NCBI RefSeq assembly: GCF_028640845.1
Contig: NC_080539.1
Location: 104,310,554 to 104,374,553, forward strand
DNA from: Ahaetulla prasina
Taxonomy: Eukaryota > Chordata > Lepidosauria > Squamata > Colubridae
Reading direction: 5' to 3'
DNA: 64,000 nucleotides
Below are positions 32,888 through 44,099 of this stretch, in pieces. The position numbers and the translations under genes were made by a program. Numbering within the stretch: position 1 is the stretch's first letter; the number at the start of each line of letters is the position of its first letter. The notes beneath the pieces are model-generated. The model was given only the letters and a program-made list of their open reading frames with translations. It was not told the origin of the DNA and made no database searches.

Positions 32888-33265
32888 TATTTTGTCAAGC
32901 ATGTATTTTATGACAGATACAAGTGTAAACGTAATTATAAATACATGTAAAGATATGAATAAAAGAAAACATTAGGACAGGGATGGTAGGTGATTTGGAA
33001 TGTTTATTTTATTTATTTATTTTGTCACACATTATATATAAGCATAAGCATGAAATAATTATACAATATATAAGCATATATATGAGTATGAGTATGTAAT
33101 AACTATATTAATTGGATATAACGAAAGGAAACAATAGGACAGGAACGGTAGGCACGTTTGTGCTCTTATGCACGCACCTTACAGACCTCTTAGAAATGGG
33201 GTGAGGTCAATGGTAGATAGTTTTTGGTTGAAGCTTTGGGGATTTTGGGAAGAGACCACAGATTA
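32888..33265 (-). mobile_element. Two tandem CR1/L3-like LINE 3' ends
   Basis: The minus-strand 3' UTR signature (plus-strand aggacagggatggtagg) occurs at 32976. A second 3' end begins with a tttatttattttgtcac tail at ~33010, with aggacaggaacggtaggcac at ~33138. Each is truncated at its 5' side. They are the same family as 25015-25760, and the second insertion lies within a few bases of the first. Confidence 0.75.
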
Positions 33266-33269
33266 ACAA

Positions 33270-34310
33270 TAACAATGTTACACATTATGTTACCCAGTAA
33301 TAATTATGTTATGTTATAACAATTATGTTACACAGTAACAATGTTACTCTCATTGTCCAAGCCGTCATGAACAATTATCATGATGACTGGCAATGATCCA
33401 ATACATCTGCAAAAGAGGATTTCATAAACGGAAATGCTGAGAAAGTCTATCATGATTTTTATTTTCTAATGATCCACCTTAATACAAGGATATGCATTGC
33501 TTCAAATACTGGTCTTAGAGACAGGTTCAAGACTCCAACATGAACAACTTAAACCTGGAGCAGAAAACACAAGCCTTTGTAGATCAGTAAGTCCAAGGCT
33601 AAATGACTTGTACATTAAGTTCCTTGTGTAAAACTAGTGACTGCATTCCGTACTTTTTTATAATAGGTAGACAGATCTGGAGAATTTTCAGTATGATTGT
33701 TAAGCAGCAGGAATCAATGAGCGGGCAGAGCAATGGAGACATCAATATCAGACCCAGCAGATACCTAGTTTTATCAAGTCACACTCAAGACTTTGGACAG
33801 TATATTATTTTTCAGTCTTAGCCTCAATCTCCTTTGGTTTTCAAAATTATCTGCAAGCCCACCATTTGCTTTCCTTGTTTGGTTCTTCAGTACTAAAGCT
33901 GGGTATTTGTTGGCACAGTGAGCACTGGTGATTCAATAATAAGGGAAGAGAATTGAAGCCTCAACAATAGTTTCTTAATTGAATGTATTTCTTCAAAAGA
34001 AAAAAAAGGTTTGGCATTTATTGGCAACTAACATGGTTTTATTTAAAAACAAGAGAAATAAATGGCTCTTACAGACTAATTAATCCACACTTCTTTTTGG
34101 ATTTTAGGTCACTCCCCCACACAAGACACATACTTTCCCAGATATGGAAAACTTGTATATCCTGGGAAAGACAAAAGGGTAATCCAAGTTGTTTACTGGA
34201 GGGGGGTATTTGGGGGGAGTTGTTTCTTTATTGAGATATCCGGAAGCAGTTTACACAAATGCTGCCATTTATCATTCATATTTTGGTTATGAAGAACCAG
34301 CTGCTGTATA
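33270..34310. other. Unannotated stretch
   Basis: Contains imperfect acaatgttacac repeats at 33266-33355. Nothing else recognised. Confidence 0.45.
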
Positions 34311-34315
34311 GAAGG

Positions 34316-34440
34316 AAAATAATAGCAATAGCCTTTAGGCTTATATACTGCCCCATAGCACTATACAGCATTTTCTGGATGGTTTACAATATAAGCATGA
34401 TTTGCAATATTGCCCCCAACAATCTGAATCTACCAAAACT
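34316..34440 (-). mobile_element. tRNA-derived SINE, 3' fragment
   Basis: Plus strand shows aatagcaatagcctttaggc, ttatatactgcccca and ttgcccccaacaatctg, the 3' half of the 28528 family. The tRNA head is missing. Confidence 0.68.
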
Positions 34441-34449
34441 GCTTTTTCA

Positions 34450-35580
34450 ATAGGCAACTGAACTGTCTGGTTTTTCTTTGAAGACGTTTTGCTTCTCATC
34501 CAAGAAGCTTCTTTAACTCTGACTTGTATGGTGGGGAATGGAATCATTTATATTCCTTACAGACAGCTGTCATTTGTGTTCTTTTTAGAGAGTTGTTGAG
34601 GTCACTTGGAGGTTTATCTGTATCCTCAGGGTCACCTGAGTAGTGCAAATCTCCTATGTTGTGCCATGAGTTTATGAAGTAGTTGTTTTGTTTCCCCAAC
34701 GTACAGATCTGCACATGTCTCACTGTACTCATTGTACTGCATATAGAAAATATGACGTCAGTAACAGAGTGGTCAATGCCTGGAATGCACTACCTGACTC
34801 TGTAGTTTCTTCCTCAAACCCCCAAAACTTTAAGCTTAAACTGTCTACTGTTGACCTCGCCCCATTCCTAAGAGGTCTGTAAGGGGTGTGTATAAGTGCA
34901 CCTGCGTGCCTAACGTCCCTGTCCTAATATTCCTTTTTACTTACTCTTTTCATGTATCCAAAGTATGCTTATACTTTTACCTGTTATCTTATATATGATT
35001 GACAAAATAAATAAATAAATATACCACATTACTCAGTTTGTGTCTGGGTATTTTATCCTTGGGATGGACAAGCTTCTGCCTTAATGTATTTGGTGATGTA
35101 GGGTTCTGATAACTCCCATTTTGTGCTCCATGGGTGGTGAGAATCAAAATGTAAATATTAGTCTGCATGTATGTGGGCAGTTGTTCTGTAAACTTCAGTG
35201 TTAAGGCTTCTATCTCCCTTAATCTGTACTGCACAGTCCAGGAAGGCTAGACTATTTTCCTTAACAACTTCCTCCATGAATTTGATGTATCTGTCCACAG
35301 AGTTGATATGTTTGGTGAACGTTTCCATTTTTTTTGTTTTGATCTTGACCCAAGTATCGTCCACATACTATACCAGTGAATGGGTGGAATTCCTGTGAAG
35401 GAGTTTAGTGGTTTGGTTTCTACCTCTTCCACATACAGATTGGACACAATGGGGGACACAACTTAACCCATGGTGCAGCTGTGTTTTTGTCTATAGAAAC
35501 TTTTGTTGTATTTAAAATAGGTAGTGGTCAAGCAGGGGTCCAGCATGGCACATATGTAGTCTGGGCTGAGGTTGGGTCTG
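34450..35580 (-). mobile_element. Penelope-like element, decayed, split by a CR1 fragment
   Basis: The RT part lies at 35020-35560 with YVDDTWVKI (YVDD codons at 35356-35367), HINSVDRYIKFMEE, LAFLDCAVQIKGDRSLNTEV and YRTTAHIH. These are typical of PLE reverse transcriptases. Downstream on the minus strand (34560-34725) is a GIY-YIG-type stretch, DLYVGETKQLLHKLMAQHRR, the endonuclease that defines canonical PLEs. The 3' non-coding end (34483-34516) is a hairpin flanked by TTAAAGA and AAAACGTC, like a decayed hammerhead core. Stops and frameshifts make it inactive. Confidence 0.82.
34722..35017 (+). mobile_element. CR1/L3-like LINE 3' end inserted into the PLE
   Basis: C-terminal coding: YDVSNRVVNAWNALPDSVVS, then KLKLSTVDL. 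The 3' UTR ccctgtcctaatattccttt is followed by tatgattgacaaaataaata. It is the plus-strand copy of the family at 25015-25760. It separates the RT and GIY-YIG parts of the PLE and is therefore younger. Confidence 0.8.
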
Positions 35581-35594
35581 TCACCGAAGGTGCT

Positions 35595-35745
35595 CTCTTG
35601 TAGCAGCAATCTGGGACCTCATTTTACTGACCTCGGAAGGATGGAAGGCTGAATCAACGCTGAGCCAGACAGGATCGAACTCTGTGGGCAGAGTTTGCCT
35701 GTAATAGTGCACTTTAACCACTGTGTCACCAGTGCCATCCCACCT
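35595..35745 (-). mobile_element. tRNA-derived SINE fragment
   Basis: Plus strand agcaatctgggacctcattt, ggatggaaggctgaatcaac and the head complement taaccactgtgtcaccag match the 28528 family. The 3' tail is missing. Confidence 0.68.
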
Positions 35746-35799
35746 CTCTGCTGGACTGGGGATAGGGGGCTTCCTCCTTCTCATATCCATCGTCTGATA

Positions 35800-36290
35800 A
35801 AGTATGCTATCAAAGAATATCAGAAAAGCTAAATAAAAGCCAGAATAAGGAAAACTAATGAATAAACATATTGTTGACTACTGATCATTTTAGTAGATTA
35901 TATCAGCAAGTTAGAAAGTGTAAAATAAATTTGGAGTCTTTTGATAGCTATTAACCCCTGGCTATGAAAGGGGTGTCATTATTTTACCAGGACATTATTT
36001 TCAGAATAAAACTCTGCACATTTGCACTATATTCATTTTCTTTTGTTATTTCAAAAGACCCCAATGTCACATAAATTGTCTACTTCTGAGTTTTAATTTG
36101 TTTCTGTTTAAAATATGAATAGGAGTATTTCTGTAAAATAATGCTGATAATTTTATTGCCCCCTAATATGGTTTGTCACTTTACAAATATCAGTGTTCTA
36201 CACATGCCAATATTCTACACAAAATGAATTAAGTGTCATTACTAAAGTAGCCTCTGAGGACTATAGACCCTGCCCTATAGGCAATTTTAT
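35800..36290. other. Unannotated AT-rich stretch
   Basis: No supported feature. Confidence 0.4.
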
Positions 36291-36296
36291 CTAAAA

Positions 36297-36808
36297 CAGT
36301 GGTAGTCAACCTGGTCCCTACCGCCCACTAGTGGCATTCCAGCTTTCATGGTGGGCAGTAGGGGTTTTGTCTGATACTGAAACACTTTCCTTTTTTTTAA
36401 TTTAATTGGCTTTTAAAAAAATTTTCATAGCATTATTTAAAAACATTTTCATTAGGTTTTCATAAAATTCCCCATGACAATTTTAATTTCTGAAAATATA
36501 CTATTTGTATCGCCCACACATAAGTTTAGTTCACGTTACGTAAGTGGAATTAAATGGTGCTATAGTACGACTGCAAACAAAAGAGCCTCGTCCCAGAATA
36601 GCTCGCGCATCTTCCCCCACACCACCCAGCTGTAACAGACAAGCAGAGCTGGTAGCCGGTGCCCCAAACCCAATCCACGATGCGCGAGAGGCATGCGCAG
36701 ATGATGATACACGGCACATTACTGTAGAACCGATGGGCGGTTAGAAAATTTTATTACTAACAGAGATACAAAAGTGGGCGATAAGTACAAAAAGGTTGAC
36801 TACTCCTG
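36297..36808 (+). mobile_element. hAT MITE (tagtcaacc family), TSD atctaaa(a/c)
   Basis: A 512-bp element with ends cagtggtagtcaacc and ggttgactactcctg. Flanks atctaaaa (36289-36296) and atctaaac (36809-36816) match at 7 of 8. It is in the opposite orientation to the copy at 23599. It keeps a 66-codon plus-strand frame (36544-36744) with the same TKEPRPRIARAS core. Confidence 0.88.
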
Positions 36809-36819
36809 ATCTAAACTTA

Positions 36820-37355
36820 TCTTTCAAATATTTTTTCGTAAGTATTTGAAACACTAAGTCCACTTCAGGCTCAAATAACTGTACAACATTTTACCCTTGG
36901 TGCCCACAAAGTTTTCATGTGGTTCTCTTCATTAAAACACTGGAGCAAATATAATATGCTTGACAGCAGTGCAATGAACTATGGTGATTATAAGTAAAGA
37001 AAACACATTGATTAAAAAACCGCAAAATCATATCCCTCAAAAATGTCCATCGTATTTTCCATTTGTTCTTGTTTTAGGTGAATCTCGTAGTTTATTAACC
37101 ATGAGATAGGAGAGGATTAAATTAAATATTGATACTGAGACACCAGACAAACTTTTACTGCCATCTACAAATTCAAGGTATGCAATATTCAGTAATACTT
37201 GCTTCCACAGCTGAAGAAATCTTAGAAGCTTACCTTGTCTTTCCTGGGACTAAACAAACAGATTTAAAAAAATCAAAGTAACTAGTTTACTTTAGTTGCT
37301 GTCCTTTTGCCACACCTAAAAGCCATGGAATAGGGACTATCCTTTTTTACACTAT
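36820..37355. other. Unannotated AT-rich stretch
   Basis: No supported feature. Confidence 0.4.
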
Positions 37356-37360
37356 ATAGA

Positions 37361-37759
37361 TAATTCCTGATTTTCAAGTAATCACTTAGCAACTGTTCAA
37401 AATTATGACGAACCATTATGATCCCATTCTGAAGTTCCAGCAACCAACCCCCAGTGAACTCATGGCCTCATTTTGAGTTGTCAGCAACCAGTCCACATTT
37501 GCAGCCATTTACAGTATCCCAAGATACTACACCACTACAATTTACAATGTTTTTGCTGAAAACATTGTTTATTTCCGGTTTTCGGTAAAAACAACCCATA
37601 GTGAAAAATGGGTTCATTTAACAATTGTGATGTTTACTTAATGACCACTGCAAAAAGGTCATAAAGTTGAGTCTGAAATGTGATAACCCACCCTACAACT
37701 ATCACAACTTGCAGTCATAATAGGCATGGTCCATTATGGTTTTAACTCAAGGACTACCT
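37361..37759. mobile_element. Decayed MITE of the caggtagtcc family
   Basis: The interior aligns with 30041-30425 (attatgacgaaccatta-type and cacttagcaactgttc-type segments). The right end is aaggactacctta and the left end is diverged. An older copy than 30041. Confidence 0.6.
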
Positions 37760-37764
37760 TATTG

Positions 37765-39270
37765 TAGCTATAACTCACCTTCCTCACAACCCTATAAATT
37801 GATTTATGATCTGCACAACTACATTTAATGCTTAGCAAACTGTATTCAGAACATAATCAGATGTACATGTCTCTAAATCTTAATCTTACGGATTGATTCA
37901 TCAGAATTTTATTAGCAGTCTAGAATTTTACCCATCTTAATAATCACCAGATTCTGTTTCCCTCACAAATTGTGGCAGGAAAATCTCTTGGTAGATTCTT
38001 TAAAACTCAGTACTTTATATACTGAAAGATACTCATTCTCATTCATTAAGTCTGAAGAAAAGGGCTTATAATTTTGCCTCCGAGTGGTATCTGAATTATT
38101 TCACTTTTACATGATGAAAATCAACTATATTTAAAATTAAGAGTAGGACTAGGACAGCATGAAAATTAGGACAGCAAAGTAGGTTTATACAGTAAAGATT
38201 ATTTTACTATATATGAGCCATTGGCATTTATGTGGAAAAGTAGAATCCAGAAAAGTTAAAATGTAATTATGAAATTAAAACATATCTGTAAAATTGAGAA
38301 TTCCAAATATTGATTCTGAAGGGGAAAGGCAGATCAAGAAAAATACATATCTGGGTGGATTATTGTTAAAAATCAAATGTAAATCAGATAATCTTCAGAT
38401 ATATAAGGGGGAGGGAGGAGTTTATAGGGACACTAAACAATTCTATTTATTGGGAATTCAAGATTTGTGTTCATTATCATGTATATGAAATAATACCAGG
38501 AAGAAAGGATTCTTAGTTCTTTTTCTTCATTATCTTCCATCAGTTTGAACAACATGGACTTTGATTTACATGGACTTAGGCAGGAAAAAAGAACCCCCAA
38601 AGTTAAAACCTTGTAAAAAACTTAAATGGATACTTTCCCCATATGCAGCAATGAAAATATATACCATATTGTAAGAAGATTGGATAACTGGAAAGCTGAA
38701 TTCCACATAGAACTATAATTTAAAATTTGGAAAAGATTTGTGATTGCATTTATAATCTGCTTTTCTTTTCTTTTCTTTTTTAGTACCAAAATGTGTCCTG
38801 AATAACAAACTCAGATCCTGACAAACCTTTATTTAAGTCCTTTATAGCCAACTTTTATTTAAGTTGGATATAAAAGATTGCTCTCACTACCACTAACTGA
38901 AACTCATTGTTATTATTTTCCTGGGAATTCAACACCTTTGCTTTGAATCTATTGTTACATATTATTTCTGGAAGCTCTGTGAATTTAAGTGTTGCAATAA
39001 TTTAGAAAATAATCCCCTTGATGGCATCTAATCCTATAACAATTCCTTTTCATGGTAGGATCATTCATTAAATACCTGAAAGCTTACTTTTTCTCACTTA
39101 TTATTTAATACCTTTGAACCTGTATCTATAGCATATAGACAAGTCCATACCATCTTCTCGGCAACATTTTACGGCATTTAGTTATTTATATATATAAAAG
39201 GACCCACCCAACTCCCAAATGAATTACAACTAAGAATCTGTATCTCTATCTCTGTTTTTAGAAAGATTTG
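37765..39270. other. Unannotated AT-rich stretch
   Basis: No gene or clear repeat recognised. Confidence 0.45.
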
Positions 39271-39278
39271 TGTGTCTC

Positions 39279-39373
39279 TTCCTCCTCCTCCTCCTCCTCC
39301 TCCTCCTCCTCCTCCTCCTCCTCCTCCTCCTCCTCCTCCTCCTCCTCCTCCTCCTCTTCTTCTTCTTCTTCTG
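39279..39373. repeat. (TCC)n/(TTC)n polypyrimidine tract
   Basis: About 78 bp of cct repeat followed by ttc repeats gives ~95 bases of pure pyrimidine on the plus strand. Long mirror-symmetric polypurine-polypyrimidine tracts of this kind can form triplex DNA. Confidence 0.93.
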
Positions 39374-39647
39374 AGATTGGCTACAATAACATAAATTTTT
39401 AAGCCTGATAATACTGTGCCTCCACCCTGTTCTTATACTCTAGTGAATCACGGCAGTCTCTATTTGAGTTGCTAGCAAATGTTACCTTGTTTCTCCGGGC
39501 TTAAAAAAATGATTCAGTCTAGGTAGTGGTCCTTGGTGGTCACCTTCCTTACTTTCCAAACTGGGTCAAGCGAAATTAGTATCCATCATCTCTCCACTTC
39601 TATCTTGCATCTTTAACCATTACACCAACTAACTCTTTGGTATTCTT

Positions 39648-39697
<50 letters not shown>

Positions 39698-39700
<3 letters not shown>

Positions 39701-39940
39701 AGGTCTTTGGTTATTCGGGTTTTCTCCCGCATAAAATTGGAAGTGTCTATCTCAATGGCTTCTCTGATTATTCTGTTGTTAAAATGTTCAGTTTTGGCAA
39801 TAGTTCTGGTCTTTTTAAAGTCAATATCATGTCCTGTGGCTTTAAGGTGTTGGACCAGGGAAGAAGTTGGTTCCTTTTTTTTGACTGAGTTCTTGTGTTC
39901 TTCAATATGTGCACTTATTCTTCTGAAGCCATTGAGATAG
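39698..39940 (-). pseudogene. PLE GIY-YIG endonuclease C-terminal fragment
   Basis: The minus-strand frame reads RISAHIEEHKNSVKK, SSLVQHLKATGHDIDFKKTR, HFNNRIIREAIEID and continues through the inverted arm as FMREKTRITKDL before running into the (CA)n array as His-Thr repeats. The EHK...QH...TGH.(I/F)DF and R.(I/V)REAIEI pattern is that of the C-terminal GIY-YIG domain of PLE proteins. The Gly-Ile-Tyr / Tyr-Ile-Gly strand itself is missing upstream. There is no in-frame stop before the repeat. Confidence 0.75.
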
Positions 39941-40487
39941 AAAAACGCCCACCCAGCATGAACAAATGAGATGATACCTCCCACCTACCAGCCATTTGGA
40001 AACCCGCCCTTATTGACAAACGAGTCCCTAACACGAGGAATGACACCAGACCCACACTCACGAGTCCACACAGGATGTCACCACCACACATCCACCCAGA
40101 AAGCAGACCCAAACCCATACTGATGATGAAGCACGACCAAGGACCAAAAGCCAGACCGCAGCTGCAACATTAGCTGTTTCAAACCCCTCCAATCCATACA
40201 TGCAGCAGACTGACACCCACTATGAAGATGTAGCACGACCATGAACATGAAGCCAAACAACAGCAATGCAGCTCACCAGCTCAAATTCCCCTGCAATTCA
40301 GACTAATCTGAGCACAACCAAGCCCCCACCCAAACAGGACACATCCCCAGCCAATCAGAGCACAAAAAAACCCCATCCAATCAGAGCATAGCCAAGCTCC
40401 CACCCAATCAGTTCAAACCCCCACTAGCAGTTAAAAGGAAGAAACAGCTGCGATCACACATTGCTCCCAGAAGCACGAAGCTGAAGC

Positions 40488-40518
40488 CTGAAGATGATGA
40501 ATGAGACTTCGTCGAAAC
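40488..40518 (+). ncRNA. Hammerhead-like ribozyme core remnant in PLE
   Basis: CTGAAGA (CUGANGA consensus) is followed by a 6-bp stem gatgaa/ttcgtc (one G-U pair) and then GAAAC. This is the catalytic core order of a hammerhead ribozyme. One extra base (T) separates the first box from the stem, and no convincing stem III partner or cleavage triplet was found upstream. PLEs are known to carry hammerhead motifs. The copy at 18019-18048 has the same layout with AAAA instead of GAAA. Confidence 0.4.
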
Positions 40519-40571
40519 GTCACCAAGACACTTCCAATTGTACGTGGGAGAAAATCCAAATAACCAAAGAC

Positions 40572-40625
<54 letters not shown>

Positions 40626-40634
40626 TTATATATT

Positions 40635-41217
40635 TGTTGTGGCTCCAGCCCCCCACCCGGGCCTGGCGTCCTGCCAGAGTGTCACTCAGAGAGTGAGGGG
40701 AAAGGGCTGTCAGGGCTCCCTTCTGCAGGGCCGGCTTCCCTAGATCAGCTCCAGGAGCCAGAGGCAGGCCAGGTGGAAGAAATAATGAGTCCTCTGTCTC
40801 CTGTATCTTCCCCCGCCCAGGCAATGCTCCCAGACCCAGCTGAGGACAATCAGTCCTGGTTGGACCCTAGGTTTTGTAGACAGGAGAGGCGGGAACAACA
40901 GAAGCAGGGGTGGGGCAGGCCTAGGAAGTGCTGAGTCATGGAGCCACACCCCACAGGGTATAAAAGCAGCAGGGGCTGCTATACTACTCCGTGGCGAACA
41001 AATCAACTGCTTAGAGAGAACTTGAGCTGAAGTACTGTTTGTTCCTGGTTTCCTGGTTGACTCGCCGGCATCAAGAAAAGATAACAGAGAAACTTGGCAA
41101 CTTGGCAGCAAACTTCGCTAGTTTGCTGCCAGAGCTGATAGCTGCCGTGGACTGAATTGCTGGCTAATTAAGTCATCGCTTGTGCCTCCCGGACTGAGGT
41201 CGGGGATGGACAGAACA
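40635..41217 (+). mobile_element. Solo LTR (Ty3/gypsy-like), 583 bp, TSD atatt
   Basis: Starts tgttgtggctccagc, ends ggatggacagaaca, with atatt at 40630-40634 and 41218-41222. AP-1 motif tgagtca at 40932-40938 and TATA tataaaa at 40959-40965 match the LTRs at 13307 and 22717. The 5' ~300 bases are open and end with WLDPRFCRQERREQQKQGWG, as in those two LTRs. Here the frame is entered at LTR base 1 rather than base 2, implying a compensating indel. It inserted directly beside the PLE's (CA)n/(TA)n tail. Confidence 0.9.
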
Positions 41218-41224
41218 ATATTGC

Positions 41225-43895
41225 AAAAAAGAGTGGGCAGATTCAAAACCTATCACCTGCAAAGATTCCACATTTAAAATAGTCTAACCTTTTTTTTAGC
41301 ATCTTGGAATGCAGGCCATTGAAGAATGTTCAATCTGCAGACAGGTGGATTTTGTTTCATTGTTAGGAAAATTCTCTAGTGATAGGAGAAATATGCCAGG
41401 ATAACTTTTTTGCTGGATATGCTGGAGCAGAAGCCAATAGCGATATGCCAGGGATGTTTATTCTTATTTCTGCACCAAACAGGAAGTTAGACCCAGAGGG
41501 CCAAATGGTCTCTTCGGTCTGTATAATTCTACTTTATTTTCTTATTCTCAGTTTGAGAGCTGAATCCAGGGGCTCACTGTGAACGTGTGTTGGAACCATC
41601 TTAAGTTTAAGAAACAAGTCTCTTGGTAAGCATATGATCAGTTGAGCAGTCTGTGTTGAATGCCAGACCTGGGAGTCAAAGCAGAATGTTCTGTCATATA
41701 AACATCCAGCTGGGTTTTTTTTCCCCTCAGGCTTTTTATTTTAAAATCTCAGCAGTTCAATTTCAATGCAAGCAATCGTTTTCTTTTTACAAAGTGTTGA
41801 GATACCTAGACAGAACTGCAAAATTCTAACGGCTTATTTGTGTTTTCCATCCAGTTCTGAATTTTAAAATTCTGAAAAGAAACCTCATGAAAGAAGTGCA
41901 GCACTGTTACTTCCACAGTTTTGTCAAGAAATGCCCATGATTGTCACTGAAGACATAAGCAATACCAACATATCTGTCAGGATTAGGATTAAAGTTAAGG
42001 TTAGTGTTTCATTTGTCTTTTTTTTTATCCTTCTAAGCAAGGATATGTTTCAGGATGAAGAATTTTGCAGCATAAATGGCTTATGAGAAGGTTCCAAACA
42101 TTTCTTTTCATAAGATCTTTGATCCAAGAATTGACCATTTCAAAACAGACTAGAAGAACTGTGTGTGGTAGATAGAGCAAGCGCCAACAGTTTAATTGCT
42201 GACAGATATATACATTTCCTGGCCAAATAGATTTGTTTCCATCCATTTCCAGATGCATTTTTCATTTAGAATATTTGGGGAACATTTTGCAATTTTGATC
42301 AACTGATTATGCCTTTCCTAGTTTCACTACACTACGCACTTATTGTTACATGGCAGTTACAAATGTCTGTTGCAAATAACAAGGAGAGAATGGACAGAAG
42401 GAAAATCAACTCATTTATCTAGTTTCTAATAAAGCAAAAGTGATAATCAGAAGAGGAATTAAATATGGACATTTTTATTTAGACTATTTGACTGTATTTG
42501 AATAGCAGACTTTGCTTGCTTTGTTTTATTTCAAAAATAAAAGTAACAACAATGTAGTAATAAAAATACATATATCAAGTCCGATAGTATATATTTTAAC
42601 ATTAAAATATTTATGAGAGACATACTTGATTTCATTTGCAAACATTTGAGAAAAACAATATGCCAATTAATTATATAACGCTATATACAATATATGTTTG
42701 TTAGTTTAGTTTATTGATTAGCCCATAGGCCATATTAAAATATATGCAATATATGTGATTGCTAACTGGGTATATCTAGTTACAAAAGGTGGAGTTCAAA
42801 TTTCAAAATCAAGCCCACAAATCAAGCTTGATTTAATAATTAACACTGTAAAATTTGTTGATCCAAAAGTTTCTAATAGATGAGAAACAGATAACAAACA
42901 ATTTCTGAAAAGGATGAGAAAAGGAAATATGTAAACCCTATGTCTATACAAGAGCCAACTATGGTTTAGGCAAAGATCGTGTTTCCTTATCTCCCAGAGC
43001 TCTAAACCTACAGGAGACCCTTGTCTTACAGTCTTCTCAAGAGGAGTAACTATCTAGAGCATTTGTGGGCAATCCCAAATCCTCTCCTTATCCAGAGAGA
43101 AATTATGAAGAACTGGTCCACTTGCCAGCTCTTCATTCCATTGTGGTTGCCGGTTCCACTCTTAGCAGAACCATCTTAGGTTCACCATTTCTTCACAGGA
43201 ACCTTTTACCTTTCTATTTTTGTATACTACCTTATTGCCATTTTTTTCCTTTGAATTCTGCTCTGGAGACAAGAAGACTTCCTCATTGCAGATGATCCAA
43301 ACTTTTCATCCTTCTTCCTGCAGCCAGGCCAGTTTGATCCCTTCCATAATATGGGAGTAGAAAATATTATCCCCGTACCCCAGAGGAGCTACTATATGGA
43401 AGGTTCTTATAAGTTAGAATAGGCAAAAGAAATACTCCTCTTTGTATTTGGAAGCATGCCAAGTGTTGAATTAAAGGCATTTTGAGAACTGGAAGCCTGG
43501 CAATGAACATGAGAATAAATTACTGGCGTATGAAAGATGAGAAGCATTTAATTTCCATTCCATAACATTTAAAACTGGATGATTTCATGCTCATTCGGGA
43601 GTCATTATATTTTCAACTGGACAGTCTAATGAAAGTTTGCTCAGGAGAGTGGTAACAATAACAAAATTAAGAAAACCAGTCATTAAAATGTGTATTAAAC
43701 AAGAGACACAACAGTGTTAGAAAGGAGATAATCATTAAGTTATTGGCAAAATGGGGAGCAGATAAAGAGCAATAAAGGAAGAACTGGATGAGATACCCAG
43801 CAGAAGAAACTTTTCAGAAAGAATCTTTTTAAAGTCCTCCTGAATTGATTGTTAAACAGGCAGTCTCTCAGCCAACTGAACTTGACTGTAGGAGA
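41225..43895. other. Unannotated AT-rich stretch
   Basis: No gene or recognisable repeat on either strand. Confidence 0.45.
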
Positions 43896-43904
43896 CTTTA
43901 TGGA

Positions 43905-44090
43905 TGAGTCCATGTAGTTTTCTTGGCAATAACATAAAAGTGGTTTGCCATTCCATTCTTCCAGGATATTTTTCCCCCCATTTCCCACTGTAGCCTACAG
44001 CTCTGGAATTTCCCCCCAAGTATTAACCAAGGCCAACCTTGCCAATGTTGGCTAAATGGTACCCTCTGGTTGGATGAACTAAACATTAGA
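43905..44090 (-). mobile_element. 5S-rRNA-related SINE, decayed
   Basis: The plus strand holds ccaagtattaaccaaggcca (44015-44035), close to the complement of the 5S rRNA internal promoter region. Farther left is gtggtttgccattccattct, the complement of the body shared with the SINE at 2611. The order 5S-like head then SINE body is preserved on the minus strand. Confidence 0.5.
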
Positions 44091-44099
44091 ATTGTTAAG

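Larger units (their letters stand above)
39654..40616. mobile_element. Penelope-like element with 50-bp inverted ends flanked by (GT)n and (CA)n
   Basis: Left arm 39698-39747 and right arm 40527-40576 are inverted copies (outer edge tgtaggtctttggttatt; inner edge cacttccaatt on the right). The left arm is preceded by (gt)n (39654-39696) and the right arm followed by (ca)n (40575-40616), so the mirror symmetry extends into the microsatellites. Next to the left arm is minus-strand GIY-YIG coding. Next to the right arm, on plus, is a promoter-like region with three ccaatcag boxes (40351, 40377, 40404) and a hammerhead-like motif (40488-40518). The interior is therefore two oppositely oriented PLE pieces. 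Confidence 0.8.

Noticed and set aside
39654..40616. A CRISPR-like or satellite array
   Set aside because: The repeats are dinucleotide microsatellites plus two inverted PLE arms, with no regular spacer structure.
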